Under the pieces are notes generated by a model. It was not told where the DNA came from. It searched no databases and saw nothing but the letters and a program-made list of their open reading frames with translations. The position numbers and the translations under genes are program-made. Positions 41,812 through 52,357 of a stretch of 64,000 nt of DNA are shown in pieces; position 1 is the stretch's first letter, and each line of letters starts with the position of its first letter. Origin of the DNA: Serratia silvae (lineage in GTDB: Bacteria > Pseudomonadota > Gammaproteobacteria > Enterobacterales > Enterobacteriaceae); assembly GCF_023282985.1 (NCBI RefSeq), contig NZ_JAGQDC010000011.1, positions 62,001 through 126,000 of the forward strand, read 5' to 3'.

Positions 41812-43434
41812 ATGAGCAGATCACTTTCCATTGCGTTGGCCCAGCTTAATTTGCTGGTGGGCGATATTGAAGGCAACAGCGAGCGCATGTTGCAAACCGT
41901 GCAGGAGCAGCAGAAGGCGGGAGCCGATCTGGTCATGTTCACCGAACTGGCGCTGTCTGGCTATCCGCCGGAAGACTTGCTGTACCGTGATGATTTTTAT
42001 CAGCGCTGCGATACCCAGCTAAGCCGTTTGCAGCAGGCCTCTGCCGATGTGGCGATCCTGGTCGGTCACCCGTGGCGTGAAGACGGCAAACTGTATAACG
42101 CGCTGTCTCTGTTCTCAGAAGGTGCTTTGCAGGCTCGTTACTTCAAGCAACAGCTGCCTAACTACGGCGTATTCGATGAGAAGCGCTATTTCCATGCGGG
42201 CGATAAAAACTGCGTGGTGGAGCTGAAGGGTTACCGCCTGGGGCTGCTGATCTGTGAAGACCTGTGGTTCCCGGAACCGGTCGATGCGGCGAAAGCGGCG
42301 GGGGCAGAGATCCTACTGTCGATCAACGCTTCCCCGTATAACCGTGAAAAGCCGTATATCCGCAAGACCCTGATGGCGGGCCACTGCCAGCGTACCGGTC
42401 TGCCGTTGGTCTATCTGAATCAGATCGGTGGGCAGGATGAGCTGATTTTCGACGGCTGTTCAAAAGTCTTTGATGCCGCTGGCAATATGACCCATCGCCT
42501 GGCGGCTTTCGCCGAGCAGGTGACTCTGCTTGAGTTCAACGGCCTGCAAGTGGTGCCGATGACGGCCCCGGCGGCAGAGTTGCCGCAGCTGGCGCAGGTG
42601 TATGAAGCGCTGGTGCTGGCCGTACGCGACTATGTGACCAAGAACGGTTTCAAAGGTGCGGTGCTGGGCTTGTCCGGCGGGATCGACTCGGCGCTGACTT
42701 TGGCAATCGCCGTGGATGCGTTGGGTAAAGACAAGGTTCAGGCCTTGATGATGCCATTCCGCTACACGGCGGATATCAGCATCGCCGATGCCAAGGAAGA
42801 GGCCGAAATCCTCGGCATCGAATTTGACGTCGTCTCGATTGAACCGATGTTCGACGCCTTTATGGGCCAGCTCGCCCCGATGTTTGCTGATAGCGCACGG
42901 GATACCACCGAAGAAAACCTGCAAGCCCGCTGCCGTGGCGTGGTGCTGATGGCGCTGTCTAACAAACGCGGCAGCATCGTGTTAACCACGGGTAACAAAA
43001 GCGAAGTGGCTGTTGGTTATTGCACGCTATATGGTGATATGGCTGGTGGTTTCGACGTATTGAAAGATGTGCCGAAAACGCTGGTGTTCAAGCTTTCCGA
43101 ATACCGTAATACCGTCTCCTACGTGATCCCTCAGCGGGTGATTGATCGTCCACCGTCTGCCGAACTGGCGCCGGATCAGCTCGATCAGGACAGCCTGCCG
43201 CCGTATGACATTCTGGATGCTATTCTGGAAGGTTATGTCGAGCGTGATAAATCGGTAGCCGATCTGGTTGCTGAGGGCTTTGAAGAAGCCGTGGTGCGCA
43301 AGGTGATCCGCCTGGTGGACATCAACGAGTACAAACGCCGTCAGGCCGCCGTCGGGCCGCGCATTACCGCTCGTAACTTTGGCAAAGACCGCCGCTACCC
43401 GATCACCTCCGGCTTTGGCCGTAAAAATTGGTAA
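41812..43434 (+). CDS. nadE: Glutamine-dependent NAD+ synthase
   Basis: A 540-residue two-domain enzyme that amidates nicotinate adenine dinucleotide to NAD+. The N-terminal nitrilase-type amidase has the Glu-Lys-Cys set (FTELALSGYPPEDL, YFKQQLPNYGVFDE, LLICEDLWF); the C-terminal synthase has LGLSGGIDSALTLAI. ATG at 41812 (MSRSLSIALAQLN) is preferred to one 6 codons earlier. E. coli K-12 uses a shorter ammonia-dependent NadE, so this large form is a lineage difference. Confidence 0.95.
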   Translation: MSRSLSIALAQLNLLVGDIEGNSERMLQTVQEQQKAGADLVMFTELALSGYPPEDLLYRDDFYQRCDTQLSRLQQASADVAILVGHPWREDGKLYNALSLFSEGALQARYFKQQLPNYGVFDEKRYFHAGDKNCVVELKGYRLGLLICEDLWFPEPVDAAKAAGAEILLSINASPYNREKPYIRKTLMAGHCQRTGLPLVYLNQIGGQDELIFDGCSKVFDAAGNMTHRLAAFAEQVTLLEFNGLQVVPMTAPAAELPQLAQVYEALVLAVRDYVTKNGFKGAVLGLSGGIDSALTLAIAVDALGKDKVQALMMPFRYTADISIADAKEEAEILGIEFDVVSIEPMFDAFMGQLAPMFADSARDTTEENLQARCRGVVLMALSNKRGSIVLTTGNKSEVAVGYCTLYGDMAGGFDVLKDVPKTLVFKLSEYRNTVSYVIPQRVIDRPPSAELAPDQLDQDSLPPYDILDAILEGYVERDKSVADLVAEGFEEAVVRKVIRLVDINEYKRRQAAVGPRITARNFGKDRRYPITSGFGRKNW

Positions 43435-43438
43435 TTAA

Positions 43439-43786
<348 letters not shown>

Positions 43787-43815
43787 TCATTTGGCTGACA
43801 AGCCCCAACAAGTTC

Positions 43816-43855
43816 ACAACAAAGGCGTGGCTTAGCTGCGCCTTTGTTGTTTTTG
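43816..43855 (+). terminator. nadE-glnB terminator
   Basis: ACAACAAAGGCG (43816-43827) and CGCCTTTGTTGT (43839-43850) form a 12-bp perfect stem followed by T residues. Confidence 0.9.
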
Positions 43856-43943
43856 TGCACTCCCTCCCCCTTTGCGTTCTAAAAAAGCGAACGATATCGC
43901 GTTTTTCACACATTTCCTGATGGCTTGCCGGTGAGCATCTACA

Positions 43944-43967
43944 CTCAAACCAACTGTTTTGTTTGAG
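43944..43967. promoter_or_regulatory. Inverted repeat ahead of the LysR gene
   Basis: CTCAAAC (43944-43950) and GTTTGAG (43961-43967) are separated by 10 bases and end ten bases before the start codon. It may be an autoregulatory site or a leader hairpin. Confidence 0.4.
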
Positions 43968-43976
43968 GTTGCTACC

Positions 43977-44900
43977 ATGATGACGTTACGCCAAATCCGC
44001 CATTTTATTGCTGTGGCCGAAACCGGGTCGATCTCTGCGGCGGCGCAGGCGGTGTTTGTGTCACAGTCTTCGCTCACGCTGGCAATCCAGCAGTTGGAAA
44101 CCGACATTGGCGTCCGGCTGTTTGAGCGTCACGCCAAGGGGATGAACCTAACCCACCAGGGGCACCAGTTCCTGCGCCAGTCGTACCTGATCCTGGCGAC
44201 GGTGGATAATGCCAAGCGCAGCCTGCAACTGGGCACCGAAAGCCTGAGTGGCAAATTGACCATCGGCGTCACCAGCCTGGTGGCGGGGTATTTCCTGGTG
44301 GAGCTGCTCAAGCGCTTCAAGTCTGCCTATCCCAACGTGACCATCCAGGTGATTGAGGACGAACGGCCCTATATCGAGCATTTGCTGGTGAGCGGTGAAA
44401 TCGATATAGGGGTACTGATCCTGTCGAACATTGAAGATCGCGATGCCCTACAGACCGAAGTGCTGATGCATTCCCCATATCGCCTGTGGCTGCCGCCGTT
44501 GCACCCGCTGCTGGAGCACGAAAGCATCGGTTTGGCAGACGTGGCCAAACAGCCACTGATCCAGCTCAACGTCGATGAAATGGACGTTCATGCCCGGCGC
44601 ATCTGGGGACGAGCGGGCCTGAAGCCGGAGATCGCCATGAAAACCGCCTCTACCGAAGCGGTGCGCAGCCTGGTGGCGGCGGGCATGGGCATTGCCATCC
44701 TGCCGGATATGGCTTACCGCGCCTGGTCGTTGGAGGGCAATATGATTGAAGCGCGCAAGCTGGTGGATTTGTTGGAACCGCTGGATATCGGCCTGGCCTG
44801 GCGGCGTGGCAGCGCACGGCCTGAATTGGTGACGCCATTCCTCACTATTGCGCGTGAGAACAGTAAAACGAACATGACCGGCCTTAAGCCTTCGATTTAA
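43977..44900 (+). CDS. LysR-family regulator of the polyamine locus
   Basis: A 307-residue LysR-type regulator: N-terminal winged helix (LRQIRHFIAVAETGSISAAAQ, SQSSLTLAIQQLE) and a periplasmic-binding-like effector domain from about 90. It is close in type to activators of aromatic or amine catabolism, but I cannot name an orthologue. It is transcribed in the same direction as, and 111 bases before, the first aldehyde dehydrogenase, so control of the polyamine genes is a reasonable inference. Start at the ATGATG at 43977; the frame extends 6 codons to a TTG. Confidence 0.85.
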   Translation: MMTLRQIRHFIAVAETGSISAAAQAVFVSQSSLTLAIQQLETDIGVRLFERHAKGMNLTHQGHQFLRQSYLILATVDNAKRSLQLGTESLSGKLTIGVTSLVAGYFLVELLKRFKSAYPNVTIQVIEDERPYIEHLLVSGEIDIGVLILSNIEDRDALQTEVLMHSPYRLWLPPLHPLLEHESIGLADVAKQPLIQLNVDEMDVHARRIWGRAGLKPEIAMKTASTEAVRSLVAAGMGIAILPDMAYRAWSLEGNMIEARKLVDLLEPLDIGLAWRRGSARPELVTPFLTIARENSKTNMTGLKPSI

Positions 44901-45011
44901 TCGAACGCTGCCTTCAGTATTTAGAATTTGTTGTCCGCAGTGCGCTCGCTTAGTCTGATTAAAACTAACTTATCACATTTAGTTAACGTTTTTGTCACAT
45001 AAGGCGGCGCA

Positions 45012-46475
45012 ATGGCAGAGCTACAGTTGGTTTCAGGTTTGTCCTGTCGGCAATTCATTAACGGCGAGTCGATTGAAGGTGAAGGCCATCAGGAGCCCAT
45101 TGTTAATCCTGCCAATGGTGAAACACTGGTTTCTATTGCTGAGGCAACGCCAACCCAGGTCGGTAACGCAGTTGCCGCCGCGCAGCAGGCATTTTCCCAC
45201 TGGTCACGTACCACTCCCGCTTTCCGGGCAGCAGTCCTGCTGCGCATTGCCGATGCCATTGAGCGGCAGGCAGAACATCTGGCACGCCTTGAAGCGCTGA
45301 ACTGCGGCAAACCTTTCCATCAGGCACTGAACGACGATCTCCCTGCGGCCATTGACGTATTCCGTTTCTTCGCCGGGGCGGTGCGTACCCAGCAGGGTCA
45401 GTTGGCCGGTGAATATATTGAGGGGCACACCTCAATGATCCGGCGTGACCCGATCGGCGTGGTGGCTTCCATCGCGCCTTGGAACTATCCGCTGATGATG
45501 GCGGCCTGGAAGATTGCTCCGGCGCTGGCCGCGGGCAACACCGTAGTATTCAAACCCTCCGAACATACGCCATTGACTATCTTGGCCTTGGTGCCTGCGT
45601 TGCAGGAAATCCTGCCGCCAGGCGTGTTGAACATCGTCTATGGCGGTGGTGAAGGGGTGGGCAGCCATCTGGTTGGTCATCCGCAGGTTCGCTTGGTTTC
45701 CGTTACCGGCGATATTGTTACCGGGCAAAAAATCTTGCAGGCGGCAGTCAAAAGCGTCAAGCGCACCCATCTGGAACTGGGCGGTAAAGCCCCAGTGATC
45801 GTCTGTGACGATGCCGATCTGGATGAGGTCGTCAGCAGTATCCGCACCTTCGGTTACTACAATGCCGGGCAGGATTGCACCGCAGCCTGTCGCATTTACG
45901 CCCAGGCAGGCATCTATCCGAAGCTGGTGGAAGCCTTGGGGGACGCGGTCTCCAGCCTGCGCTTTGCCCGCAAGCGTGACGAAGATAATGAAATCGGCCC
46001 GCTGATCAGTAGCCGCCAGCGTGACCGGGTCGCCAGCTTTGTCGAACGGGCTCTCAGCCAGCCACATATCGAATTGATTACTGGTGCCGCAGCGCACTCC
46101 GGCCCCGGCTTTTACTACCAGCCCACGCTATTGGCTGGCTGCCTGCAAACCGATGAAATCGTCCAGCGTGAAGTGTTTGGCCCGGTGGTCAGCGTGACGC
46201 GTTTCGACACCCTGGAGCAGGCGGTGACCTGGGCCAACGACTCCGAATACGGTCTGGCCTCCTCGGTGTGGACACAGAATATCGACCGTGCGTTGCATAT
46301 CGCGGCGCATCTGCAATATGGCAGTACCTGGATCAATACCCACTTTACGCTGGCGAGCGAAATGCCCCACGGCGGCTTAAAGCGCTCCGGCTACGGCAAA
46401 GATCTCTCCAGCGATTCATTACAGGATTACAGCGTTGTCCGGCATGTGATGGCGAAGTTCAAAGCTAGCTTCTAG
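45012..46475 (+). CDS. Aldehyde dehydrogenase, gamma-aminobutyraldehyde type (paralogue 1)
   Basis: A 487-residue NAD(P)-dependent aldehyde dehydrogenase. Family motifs: [60 protein letters not shown] (general-base Glu) and [10 protein letters not shown] (nucleophile Cys). It is a clear paralogue of the PatD-like gene at 50726, with most motifs shared. Likely oxidises an amino-aldehyde from putrescine or spermidine (4-aminobutanal or 3-aminopropanal). The exact substrate cannot be read from sequence. First gene after the LysR regulator. Confidence 0.88.
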   Translation: MAELQLVSGLSCRQFINGESIEGEGHQEPIVNPANGETLVSIAEATPTQVGNAVAAAQQAFSHWSRTTPAFRAAVLLRIADAIERQAEHLARLEALNCGKPFHQALNDDLPAAIDVFRFFAGAVRTQQGQLAGEYIEGHTSMIRRDPIGVVASIAPWNYPLMMAAWKIAPALAAGNTVVFKPSEHTPLTILALVPALQEILPPGVLNIVYGGGEGVGSHLVGHPQVRLVSVTGDIVTGQKILQAAVKSVKRTHLELGGKAPVIVCDDADLDEVVSSIRTFGYYNAGQDCTAACRIYAQAGIYPKLVEALGDAVSSLRFARKRDEDNEIGPLISSRQRDRVASFVERALSQPHIELITGAAAHSGPGFYYQPTLLAGCLQTDEIVQREVFGPVVSVTRFDTLEQAVTWANDSEYGLASSVWTQNIDRALHIAAHLQYGSTWINTHFTLASEMPHGGLKRSGYGKDLSSDSLQDYSVVRHVMAKFKASF

Positions 46476-46554
46476 CTAGCCACACGGCCGATTAATAATC
46501 GGCGGCAACCGTTCCTTGCCGCACTTTAAACTACGCAACACAGGGGTAATTACG

Positions 46555-47706
46555 ATGGGAAAAACACACGCAATCACCACAGTCACCGCACTCTGTATGA
46601 CGATCCTTTGCGGTATGGCTCAGGCCGCCGATACGCCGCAGCCGTTGGGTAAAGGGGAAGGGCGCTTGGATATCATCGCCTGGCCCGGTTACATCGAACG
46701 TGGTCAGTCCGACAAGAACTACGACTGGGTGACCCAGTTTGAGAAACAGACCGGTTGTGCGGTGAATGTGAAAACCGCCGCGACCTCGGATGAAATGGTC
46801 AGCCTGATGGCGAAAGGCGGTTACGATCTGGTGACTGCTTCCGGCGATGCCTCGTTGCGCCTGATCTTCGGCAAACGCGTGCAGCCAATCAATACCGCGC
46901 TGATCCCTAACTGGAAGAATATCGACCCACGTCTGTTAAACGGCCCTTGGTACAACGTGGCGGGTAAAACCTACGGTACGCCGTATCAGTGGGGGCCAAA
47001 CCTGCTGATGTATAACACCAAAACCTTCCCGACGCCGCCAGACAGCTGGGCCGTAGTGTTCCAGCAACAAAACCTGCCGGACGGCAAGACCAACCAGGGT
47101 CGGGTGCAGGCTTACGACGGTCCAATCTATATCGCCGATGCGGCACTGTTCCTGAAGGCCACTCAACCCCAGCTTGGCATCACCGATCCTTACCAACTGA
47201 ACGAAGAGCAGTATCAGGCGGCGCTGAAACTGTTGCGCAGCCAGCACGCGCTGATCCACCGCTACTGGCATGACACCTCGGTTCAGATGAGCGATTTCAA
47301 AAACGAAGGCGTGGTGGCCTCCAGCGCCTGGCCGTACCAGGCCAATGCCCTGAAAGGCGAAGGCCAGCCTATCGCTACCGTATTCCCGAAAGAAGGGGTT
47401 ACCGGTTGGGCAGATACCACCATGTTGCACGCTGAGGCTAAGCATCCAAGCTGTGCCTACCAGTGGATGAACTGGTCGCTGGAGCCGAAGGTGCAAGGTG
47501 ACGTGGCTGCCTGGTTTGGTTCGTTACCAGCGGTTCCAGCAGGTTGCAAAGCCAGCACCTTACTCGGTGACAAAGGGTGTGAAACCAACGGCTTCAACCA
47601 GTTCGACAAAATTGCCTTCTGGAAAACGCCACAGGCAGAGGGCGGCAAGTTCGTCCCTTATAGCCGCTGGACCCAGGATTACATCGCCATTATGGGCGGT
47701 AGATAA
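46555..47706 (+). CDS. ydcS: Polyamine-type ABC transporter substrate-binding protein YdcS
   Basis: A 383-residue periplasmic binding protein with a signal peptide ending near MAQAADT. RLDIIAWPGYIERGQSDKNYDW, YGTPYQWGPNLLMYNTKTFPT and the C-terminal SRWTQDYIAIMGGR match E. coli YdcS nearly residue for residue. It feeds ydcTUV. E. coli YdcS has also been reported to make polyhydroxybutyrate. ATG at 46555 follows AGGGG; the frame opens 13 codons upstream. Confidence 0.95.
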   Translation: MGKTHAITTVTALCMTILCGMAQAADTPQPLGKGEGRLDIIAWPGYIERGQSDKNYDWVTQFEKQTGCAVNVKTAATSDEMVSLMAKGGYDLVTASGDASLRLIFGKRVQPINTALIPNWKNIDPRLLNGPWYNVAGKTYGTPYQWGPNLLMYNTKTFPTPPDSWAVVFQQQNLPDGKTNQGRVQAYDGPIYIADAALFLKATQPQLGITDPYQLNEEQYQAALKLLRSQHALIHRYWHDTSVQMSDFKNEGVVASSAWPYQANALKGEGQPIATVFPKEGVTGWADTTMLHAEAKHPSCAYQWMNWSLEPKVQGDVAAWFGSLPAVPAGCKASTLLGDKGCETNGFNQFDKIAFWKTPQAEGGKFVPYSRWTQDYIAIMGGR

Positions 47707-47741
47707 CCATCCTTGTTCTCCCCTGCGAGCGCCAGACGGCT

Positions 47742-47762
47742 CCCTCTCCCTTTGGGAGAGGG
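47742..47762 (+). promoter_or_regulatory. Intercistronic hairpin between ydcS and ydcT
   Basis: CCCTCTCCC (47742-47750) and GGGAGAGGG (47754-47762) pair with a three-base loop. Such a stem between a binding-protein gene and its ABC genes commonly keeps binding-protein mRNA more abundant. The words CCCTCTCCC/GGTTGGGGTGAGGG are also a widespread bacterial repeat type. Confidence 0.55.
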
Positions 47763-47795
47763 TTGGGGTGAGGGGATCTTTTTGGAGCGTACATC

Positions 47796-48824
47796 ATGAC
47801 CATTGCTGTGCAGTTTATCGATGTCTCGCGCATTTTCGGCGATGTTCGCGCCGTGGATCGGGTTTCTGTTGAAATACAGGACGGCGAGTTTTTCTCCATG
47901 CTTGGGCCTTCTGGCTCGGGTAAAACCACCTGCCTGCGGCTGATCGCCGGTTTTGAGCAACTGAGCTCGGGCTCCATCCGTATTCATGGGCAGGAGGCGA
48001 GCAATCTGCCGCCTTATCAGCGCGATGTGAATACCGTGTTCCAGGACTATGCGCTGTTCCCGCACATGTCGGTGCTGGAGAACGTGGCCTACGGCCTGAT
48101 GGTGAAAGGCGTTGCCAAGCGTGAGCGGCTGGCGCGGGCGAATCAGGCGCTGGAAAGCGTGGCGTTAGGATTTGCTGCCGAGCGTAAACCGGCGCACCTG
48201 TCTGGTGGTCAACGTCAGCGTGTGGCTTTGGCTCGTGCATTGGTCAATCGCCCACGCGTCCTGCTGCTGGACGAGCCGCTCGGGGCATTGGATCTGAAAC
48301 TGCGCGAGCAGATGCAGGGGGAGTTGAAGAAGCTGCAACGCCAACTGGGCATCACCTTTATCTTCGTCACGCACGATCAAAGCGAAGCTCTGTCGATGTC
48401 CGATCGGGTGGCGGTATTTAACAATGGCCGTATTGAGCAGGTAGATGCGCCACGCGAACTGTATATGCGGCCAAGAACGCCGTTTGTTGCCGAGTTTGTC
48501 GGCACGTCTAACGTGGTACGCAGCGAACTGGCGGAGCGGTTGCTGGGGCAATCGGCCACCTTCTCGATCCGCCCGGAACATATCCGCCTGTTGGATCAAA
48601 GCGGGGCAGCGCAGGGGGAAGTTCAGGTTCAGGGTACCTTGCAGGATATCCATTACCAAGGGGCGGCGACACGCTATGAAATCGCCCTGAGCAGCGGTGA
48701 GAAACTGCTGGTCAGCCAGGCTAACCCGCAGTGGCAGGCCGTGGCACAGCAGCGCCTGATCGGTCAGCCGGTCACCGCCTGTTGGGCCAGAGAGGCAATG
48801 GTACCGCTGCTGGAGGAGAGGTGA
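47796..48824 (+). CDS. ydcT: ABC transporter ATP-binding protein YdcT
   Basis: A 342-residue ATPase of the spermidine/putrescine PotA type. Walker A GPSGSGKTT, signature LSGGQRQRVALARAL, Walker B LLLDEPLGALDLKL, and a C-terminal TOBE-like regulatory domain from about 240. Couples to permeases YdcU and YdcV. Confidence 0.96.
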   Translation: MTIAVQFIDVSRIFGDVRAVDRVSVEIQDGEFFSMLGPSGSGKTTCLRLIAGFEQLSSGSIRIHGQEASNLPPYQRDVNTVFQDYALFPHMSVLENVAYGLMVKGVAKRERLARANQALESVALGFAAERKPAHLSGGQRQRVALARALVNRPRVLLLDEPLGALDLKLREQMQGELKKLQRQLGITFIFVTHDQSEALSMSDRVAVFNNGRIEQVDAPRELYMRPRTPFVAEFVGTSNVVRSELAERLLGQSATFSIRPEHIRLLDQSGAAQGEVQVQGTLQDIHYQGAATRYEIALSSGEKLLVSQANPQWQAVAQQRLIGQPVTACWAREAMVPLLEER

Positions 48825-48825
48825 G

Positions 48826-49770
48826 ATGGACGTGAGCATCGAGCAGCCGGCAGCGCCCGGCGGTAAAATTCGCGCGATTTCAACCTACCTGTACCGCAAG
48901 CCAACGCTGTATCTGCTGTTGTTGCTGGTGCCACCGTTGCTGTGGTTTGGGGCAGTGTATCTTGGCTCGCTGCTGACCTTGCTGTGGCAGGGATTTTACA
49001 CCTTCGACGATTTCACCATGACGGTGACGCCGGATCTGACCTTCGCCAACCTGAGCGCGCTGTTCAACCCGGCCAACTACGACATCATCGTGCGTACGCT
49101 GACCATGGCGGTGGTGGTTTCGCTGGCCAGTGCGGTGTTGGCATTTCCAATCGCCTATTACATGGCCCGTTACACCAGCGGCAAGGTAAAGGCGTTCTTT
49201 TATATCGCCGTGATGATGCCGATGTGGGCCAGCTACATCGTTAAAGCCTATGCCTGGACGCTGCTGCTGGCGAAAGACGGCGTGGCGCAGTGGTTCCTGC
49301 AACATATGGGGCTGGAGCCGGTGTTGGCGAGCATCCTGAGTATTCCCGGTGTGGGCGGTAATACGCTATCTACGTCTGGTCTTGGGCGCTTCCTGGTGTT
49401 TGTCTATATTTGGCTGCCGTTCATGATCTTACCGATCCAGGCGGCGTTAGAGCGCTTGCCACCTTCGTTACTGCACGCTTCTGCGGATCTGGGCGCGCGC
49501 CCGTCCCAAACGTTCCGCTATGTGATCCTGCCGCTGGCGGTACCGGGTATCGCAGCCGGTTCCATCTTCACCTTTTCACTGACGCTGGGCGACTTTATCG
49601 TGCCACAGCTGGTGGGGCCGCCGGGGTACTTTATCGGCAGCATGGTGTATGCCCAACAGGGGGCGATCGGCAATATGCCGATGGCGGCCGCCTTTACGCT
49701 GGTGCCGATCGTCCTGATCGCCATTTATCTTTCGATTGTGAAACGCCTGGGGGCCTTCGATGCACTCTGA
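48826..49770 (+). CDS. ydcU: ABC transporter permease YdcU
   Basis: A 314-residue inner-membrane permease with six predicted membrane segments and the EAA-type loop ([26 protein letters not shown]) that docks the ATPase. ATG one base after the ydcT stop; its last 11 bases overlap ydcV. Confidence 0.95.
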   Translation: MDVSIEQPAAPGGKIRAISTYLYRKPTLYLLLLLVPPLLWFGAVYLGSLLTLLWQGFYTFDDFTMTVTPDLTFANLSALFNPANYDIIVRTLTMAVVVSLASAVLAFPIAYYMARYTSGKVKAFFYIAVMMPMWASYIVKAYAWTLLLAKDGVAQWFLQHMGLEPVLASILSIPGVGGNTLSTSGLGRFLVFVYIWLPFMILPIQAALERLPPSLLHASADLGARPSQTFRYVILPLAVPGIAAGSIFTFSLTLGDFIVPQLVGPPGYFIGSMVYAQQGAIGNMPMAAAFTLVPIVLIAIYLSIVKRLGAFDAL

Positions 49771-50566
49771 ACGCGCGCCGTTAGGGCTGAAACTGGCTGC
49801 CTGGGGTGGCCTGATCTTCCTGCACTTCCCGATAGTGATTATCGCCATGTACGCCTTCAATACCGAAGACGCGGCATTCAGCTTCCCACCGCGGGGCTTT
49901 ACCCTGCATTGGTTCAGCGTGGCGGCGGGGCGGCAGGACATTATTGATGCGGTACTGCTTTCAGTGCAGATCGCCTGCCTGGCCACGGCGATTGCGCTGG
50001 TGCTCGGCACGTTGGCAGCAGCGGCCCTGTATCGCCGGGACTTCTTCGGCAAGGACAGCATTTCGTTGCTGCTGCTGTTACCTATTGCCTTGCCGGGGAT
50101 CGTCACCGGTCTGGCGCTGCTGGCGGCCTTCAAGGCGTTGAATATCGAACCGGGGATCATGACGATCGTCATCGGTCATGCCACCTTCTGCGTGGTGATC
50201 GTGTTCAACAACGTGATCGCCCGTTTCCGCCGTACCTCACACAGCCTGATCGAAGCCTCGATGGATTTGGGGGCCGATGGCTGGCAGACCTTCCGTTACG
50301 TGATCTTGCCTAACCTTGGCTCGGCACTGTTGGCGGGGGGCATGCTGGCCTTTGCCCTGTCATTCGACGAAATCATCGTGACCACCTTCACCGCCGGGCA
50401 CGAACGTACGCTGCCGCTGTGGCTGCTGAACCAGTTGGGCCGCCCACGTGATGTGCCGATCACCAACGTGGTCGCGCTGTCGGTGATGGTATTGACGATG
50501 TTCCCGATCCTGGGCGCGTACTACCTGACCAAGGGCGGAGAAAGCGTCACAGGCAGCGGTAAATAA
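49760..50566 (+). CDS. ydcV: ABC transporter permease YdcV
   Basis: A 268-residue PotC-type permease with the EAA loop [23 protein letters not shown] and about six membrane segments. Overlaps ydcU by 11 bases. Followed by an ERIC remnant and patD. Confidence 0.95.
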   Translation: MHSERAPLGLKLAAWGGLIFLHFPIVIIAMYAFNTEDAAFSFPPRGFTLHWFSVAAGRQDIIDAVLLSVQIACLATAIALVLGTLAAAALYRRDFFGKDSISLLLLLPIALPGIVTGLALLAAFKALNIEPGIMTIVIGHATFCVVIVFNNVIARFRRTSHSLIEASMDLGADGWQTFRYVILPNLGSALLAGGMLAFALSFDEIIVTTFTAGHERTLPLWLLNQLGRPRDVPITNVVALSVMVLTMFPILGAYYLTKGGESVTGSGK

Positions 50567-50570
50567 CATC

Positions 50571-50638
50571 CACTTCGTCTTTCAAGCCATATGCGTTGTT
50601 GGCTGCGAGCGTAGCTATGACGTGAAATCCATTGGGGA
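50571..50638 (-). repeat. ERIC remnant with central deletion (copy D)
   Basis: The piece keeps the end words CGTCTTTCAAGC and GTGAAATCCATTGGGGA in the orientation of copy C, plus GCGTTGTT, but lacks the central CCCCAGGAGCTTAC inverted repeat. It is 68 bp against about 127. It lies between ydcV and patD. Confidence 0.65.
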
Positions 50639-50725
50639 TGGGAACTGTATCTCTAAGAATGAATAACGAGGTATTTGCCATAAAGGCAGGCACCGAATTA
50701 CGCCAATATTTCAAAGGATAACCCT

Positions 50726-52150
50726 ATGCAAAGCCAACTGCTGATTAATGGTCAACTGGTTACCGGCCAGGGCGAAAAGTTGCCGGTCTACAACCCGGCG
50801 ACGGGAGAAGTGATTGTGCAGGTGGCCGAGGCCAGCGCACAGCAGGTTGAAGAGGCCGTGCAGGCCGCCGATGCGGCGTTTGAACAGTGGGGGCAAACCA
50901 CCCCGAAAGAGCGTGCCGAACACTTACTGGCGCTGGCGGACGTGATTGACCAGCATGCTAAAACCTTCGCCAAACTGGAGTCCCTGAACTGCGGCAAGCC
51001 TTATCACTGCGCGCTGAATGACGAACTGCCTGCGGTAGCCGATGTCTTCCGCTTCTTCGCCGGTGCCAGCCGTTGCCTGAGTGGTATGGCGGCCGGTGAA
51101 TATCTGGCGGGACACACTTCGATGATCCGTCGCGATCCGCTGGGTGTGGTGGCTTCGATTGCTCCCTGGAACTACCCGCTGATGATGGCCGCCTGGAAGT
51201 TGGCACCCGCGTTGGCGGCAGGGAACTGCGTAGTGATCAAACCTTCTGAACAGACGCCGCTGACCACCTTCAAGCTGGCCGAATTGGCCGCTGCCGTGTT
51301 CCCGCCGGGCGTGCTTAACGTGCTGTTTGGCCGTGGTGCCAGCGTGGGCGATGTGCTGACCGGCCACGACAAGGTGCGGATGGTGTCTCTTACCGGCTCT
51401 ATTGCTACTGGCGAGCATATCATTGCCCATACCGCACCTGGGATTAAACGCACCCATATGGAGCTGGGGGGGAAAGCACCGGTAATCGTCTTTGATGATG
51501 CCGATATTCAGCAGGTCGTTGACGGCATCCGCACCTTCGGTTTTTACAATGCCGGGCAGGATTGCACCGCCGCCTGCCGGATCTATGCGCAAAAAGGCAT
51601 TTACCCGCAACTGGTGAAAGCGCTGGGTGAAGCGGTGGCCAGCTTGAAGATCGGGCCACCGGAAGACAGCAGTACCGAACTGGGGCCGTTGATCACTTCC
51701 CAGCATCTGGAGCGGGTGATTGGCTTTGTTGAGCGGGCCAAAGCACTGCCTCATATCCAGGTGGTCACCGGGGGCGAAAAAGTCGCTGGCCCTGGCTTCT
51801 ATTTCCAACCAACGCTGTTGGCAGGCGCGCGCCAGGAAGATGAGATCGTCCAGCGTGAAGTGTTTGGCCCGGTCGTGACGGTGACAGAATTCGACGACGA
51901 AGCGCAGGTGCTGGCCTGGGCCAACGCCTCCAATTACGGTCTGGCTTCCTCCTTGTGGACGCGTGACGTAGGGCGTGCTCATCGCCTGAGCGCGCGTTTG
52001 CAGTACGGCTGCACCTGGGTGAATACCCACTTTATGCTGGTGAGCGAAATGCCGCACGGCGGGCAGAAGCTGTCTGGCTATGGTAAAGACATGTCGATGT
52101 ACGGGCTGGAGGATTACACCGCCATTCGCCACGTCATGTTCAAACACTAA
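50726..52150 (+). CDS. patD: Gamma-aminobutyraldehyde dehydrogenase PatD (YdcW)
   Basis: A 474-residue NAD-dependent dehydrogenase that makes GABA from 4-aminobutanal. Same motifs as the paralogue at 45012: [40 protein letters not shown] and [10 protein letters not shown]. Length and neighbourhood (directly after ydcSTUV, as in E. coli) identify it as the patD orthologue. Confidence 0.94.
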   Translation: MQSQLLINGQLVTGQGEKLPVYNPATGEVIVQVAEASAQQVEEAVQAADAAFEQWGQTTPKERAEHLLALADVIDQHAKTFAKLESLNCGKPYHCALNDELPAVADVFRFFAGASRCLSGMAAGEYLAGHTSMIRRDPLGVVASIAPWNYPLMMAAWKLAPALAAGNCVVIKPSEQTPLTTFKLAELAAAVFPPGVLNVLFGRGASVGDVLTGHDKVRMVSLTGSIATGEHIIAHTAPGIKRTHMELGGKAPVIVFDDADIQQVVDGIRTFGFYNAGQDCTAACRIYAQKGIYPQLVKALGEAVASLKIGPPEDSSTELGPLITSQHLERVIGFVERAKALPHIQVVTGGEKVAGPGFYFQPTLLAGARQEDEIVQREVFGPVVTVTEFDDEAQVLAWANASNYGLASSLWTRDVGRAHRLSARLQYGCTWVNTHFMLVSEMPHGGQKLSGYGKDMSMYGLEDYTAIRHVMFKH

Positions 52151-52224
52151 TCTGCTTGATCTGACAGGATTTATACGCACAATAACGCGGCTCTCAGGCT
52201 GGCTTCGGCCGTCTTATATTAAAA

Positions 52225-52340
52225 TCCCCTATGGATTTCAAGCTGCAGCTAGGCGACAAGCTATCTCACCCCCAGGAGCTTACGTTTAGTAAGTGACTGG
52301 GGTGTGATAGTGCAGATAGCAGCTTGAAAGACGACGGGGA
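52225..52340 (+). repeat. ERIC element (copy B)
   Basis: TCCCCTATGGATTTCAAG at the left end and TTGAAAGACGACGGGGA at the right; core CCCCCAGGAGCTTAC and GTAAGTGACTGGGG. At 116 bp it is close to a complete ERIC with a small deletion. It lies between patD and spdH, so it will be inside the polyamine transcript if that is one operon. Confidence 0.92.
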
Positions 52341-52357
52341 TAAATGAAGGAAGCTTT

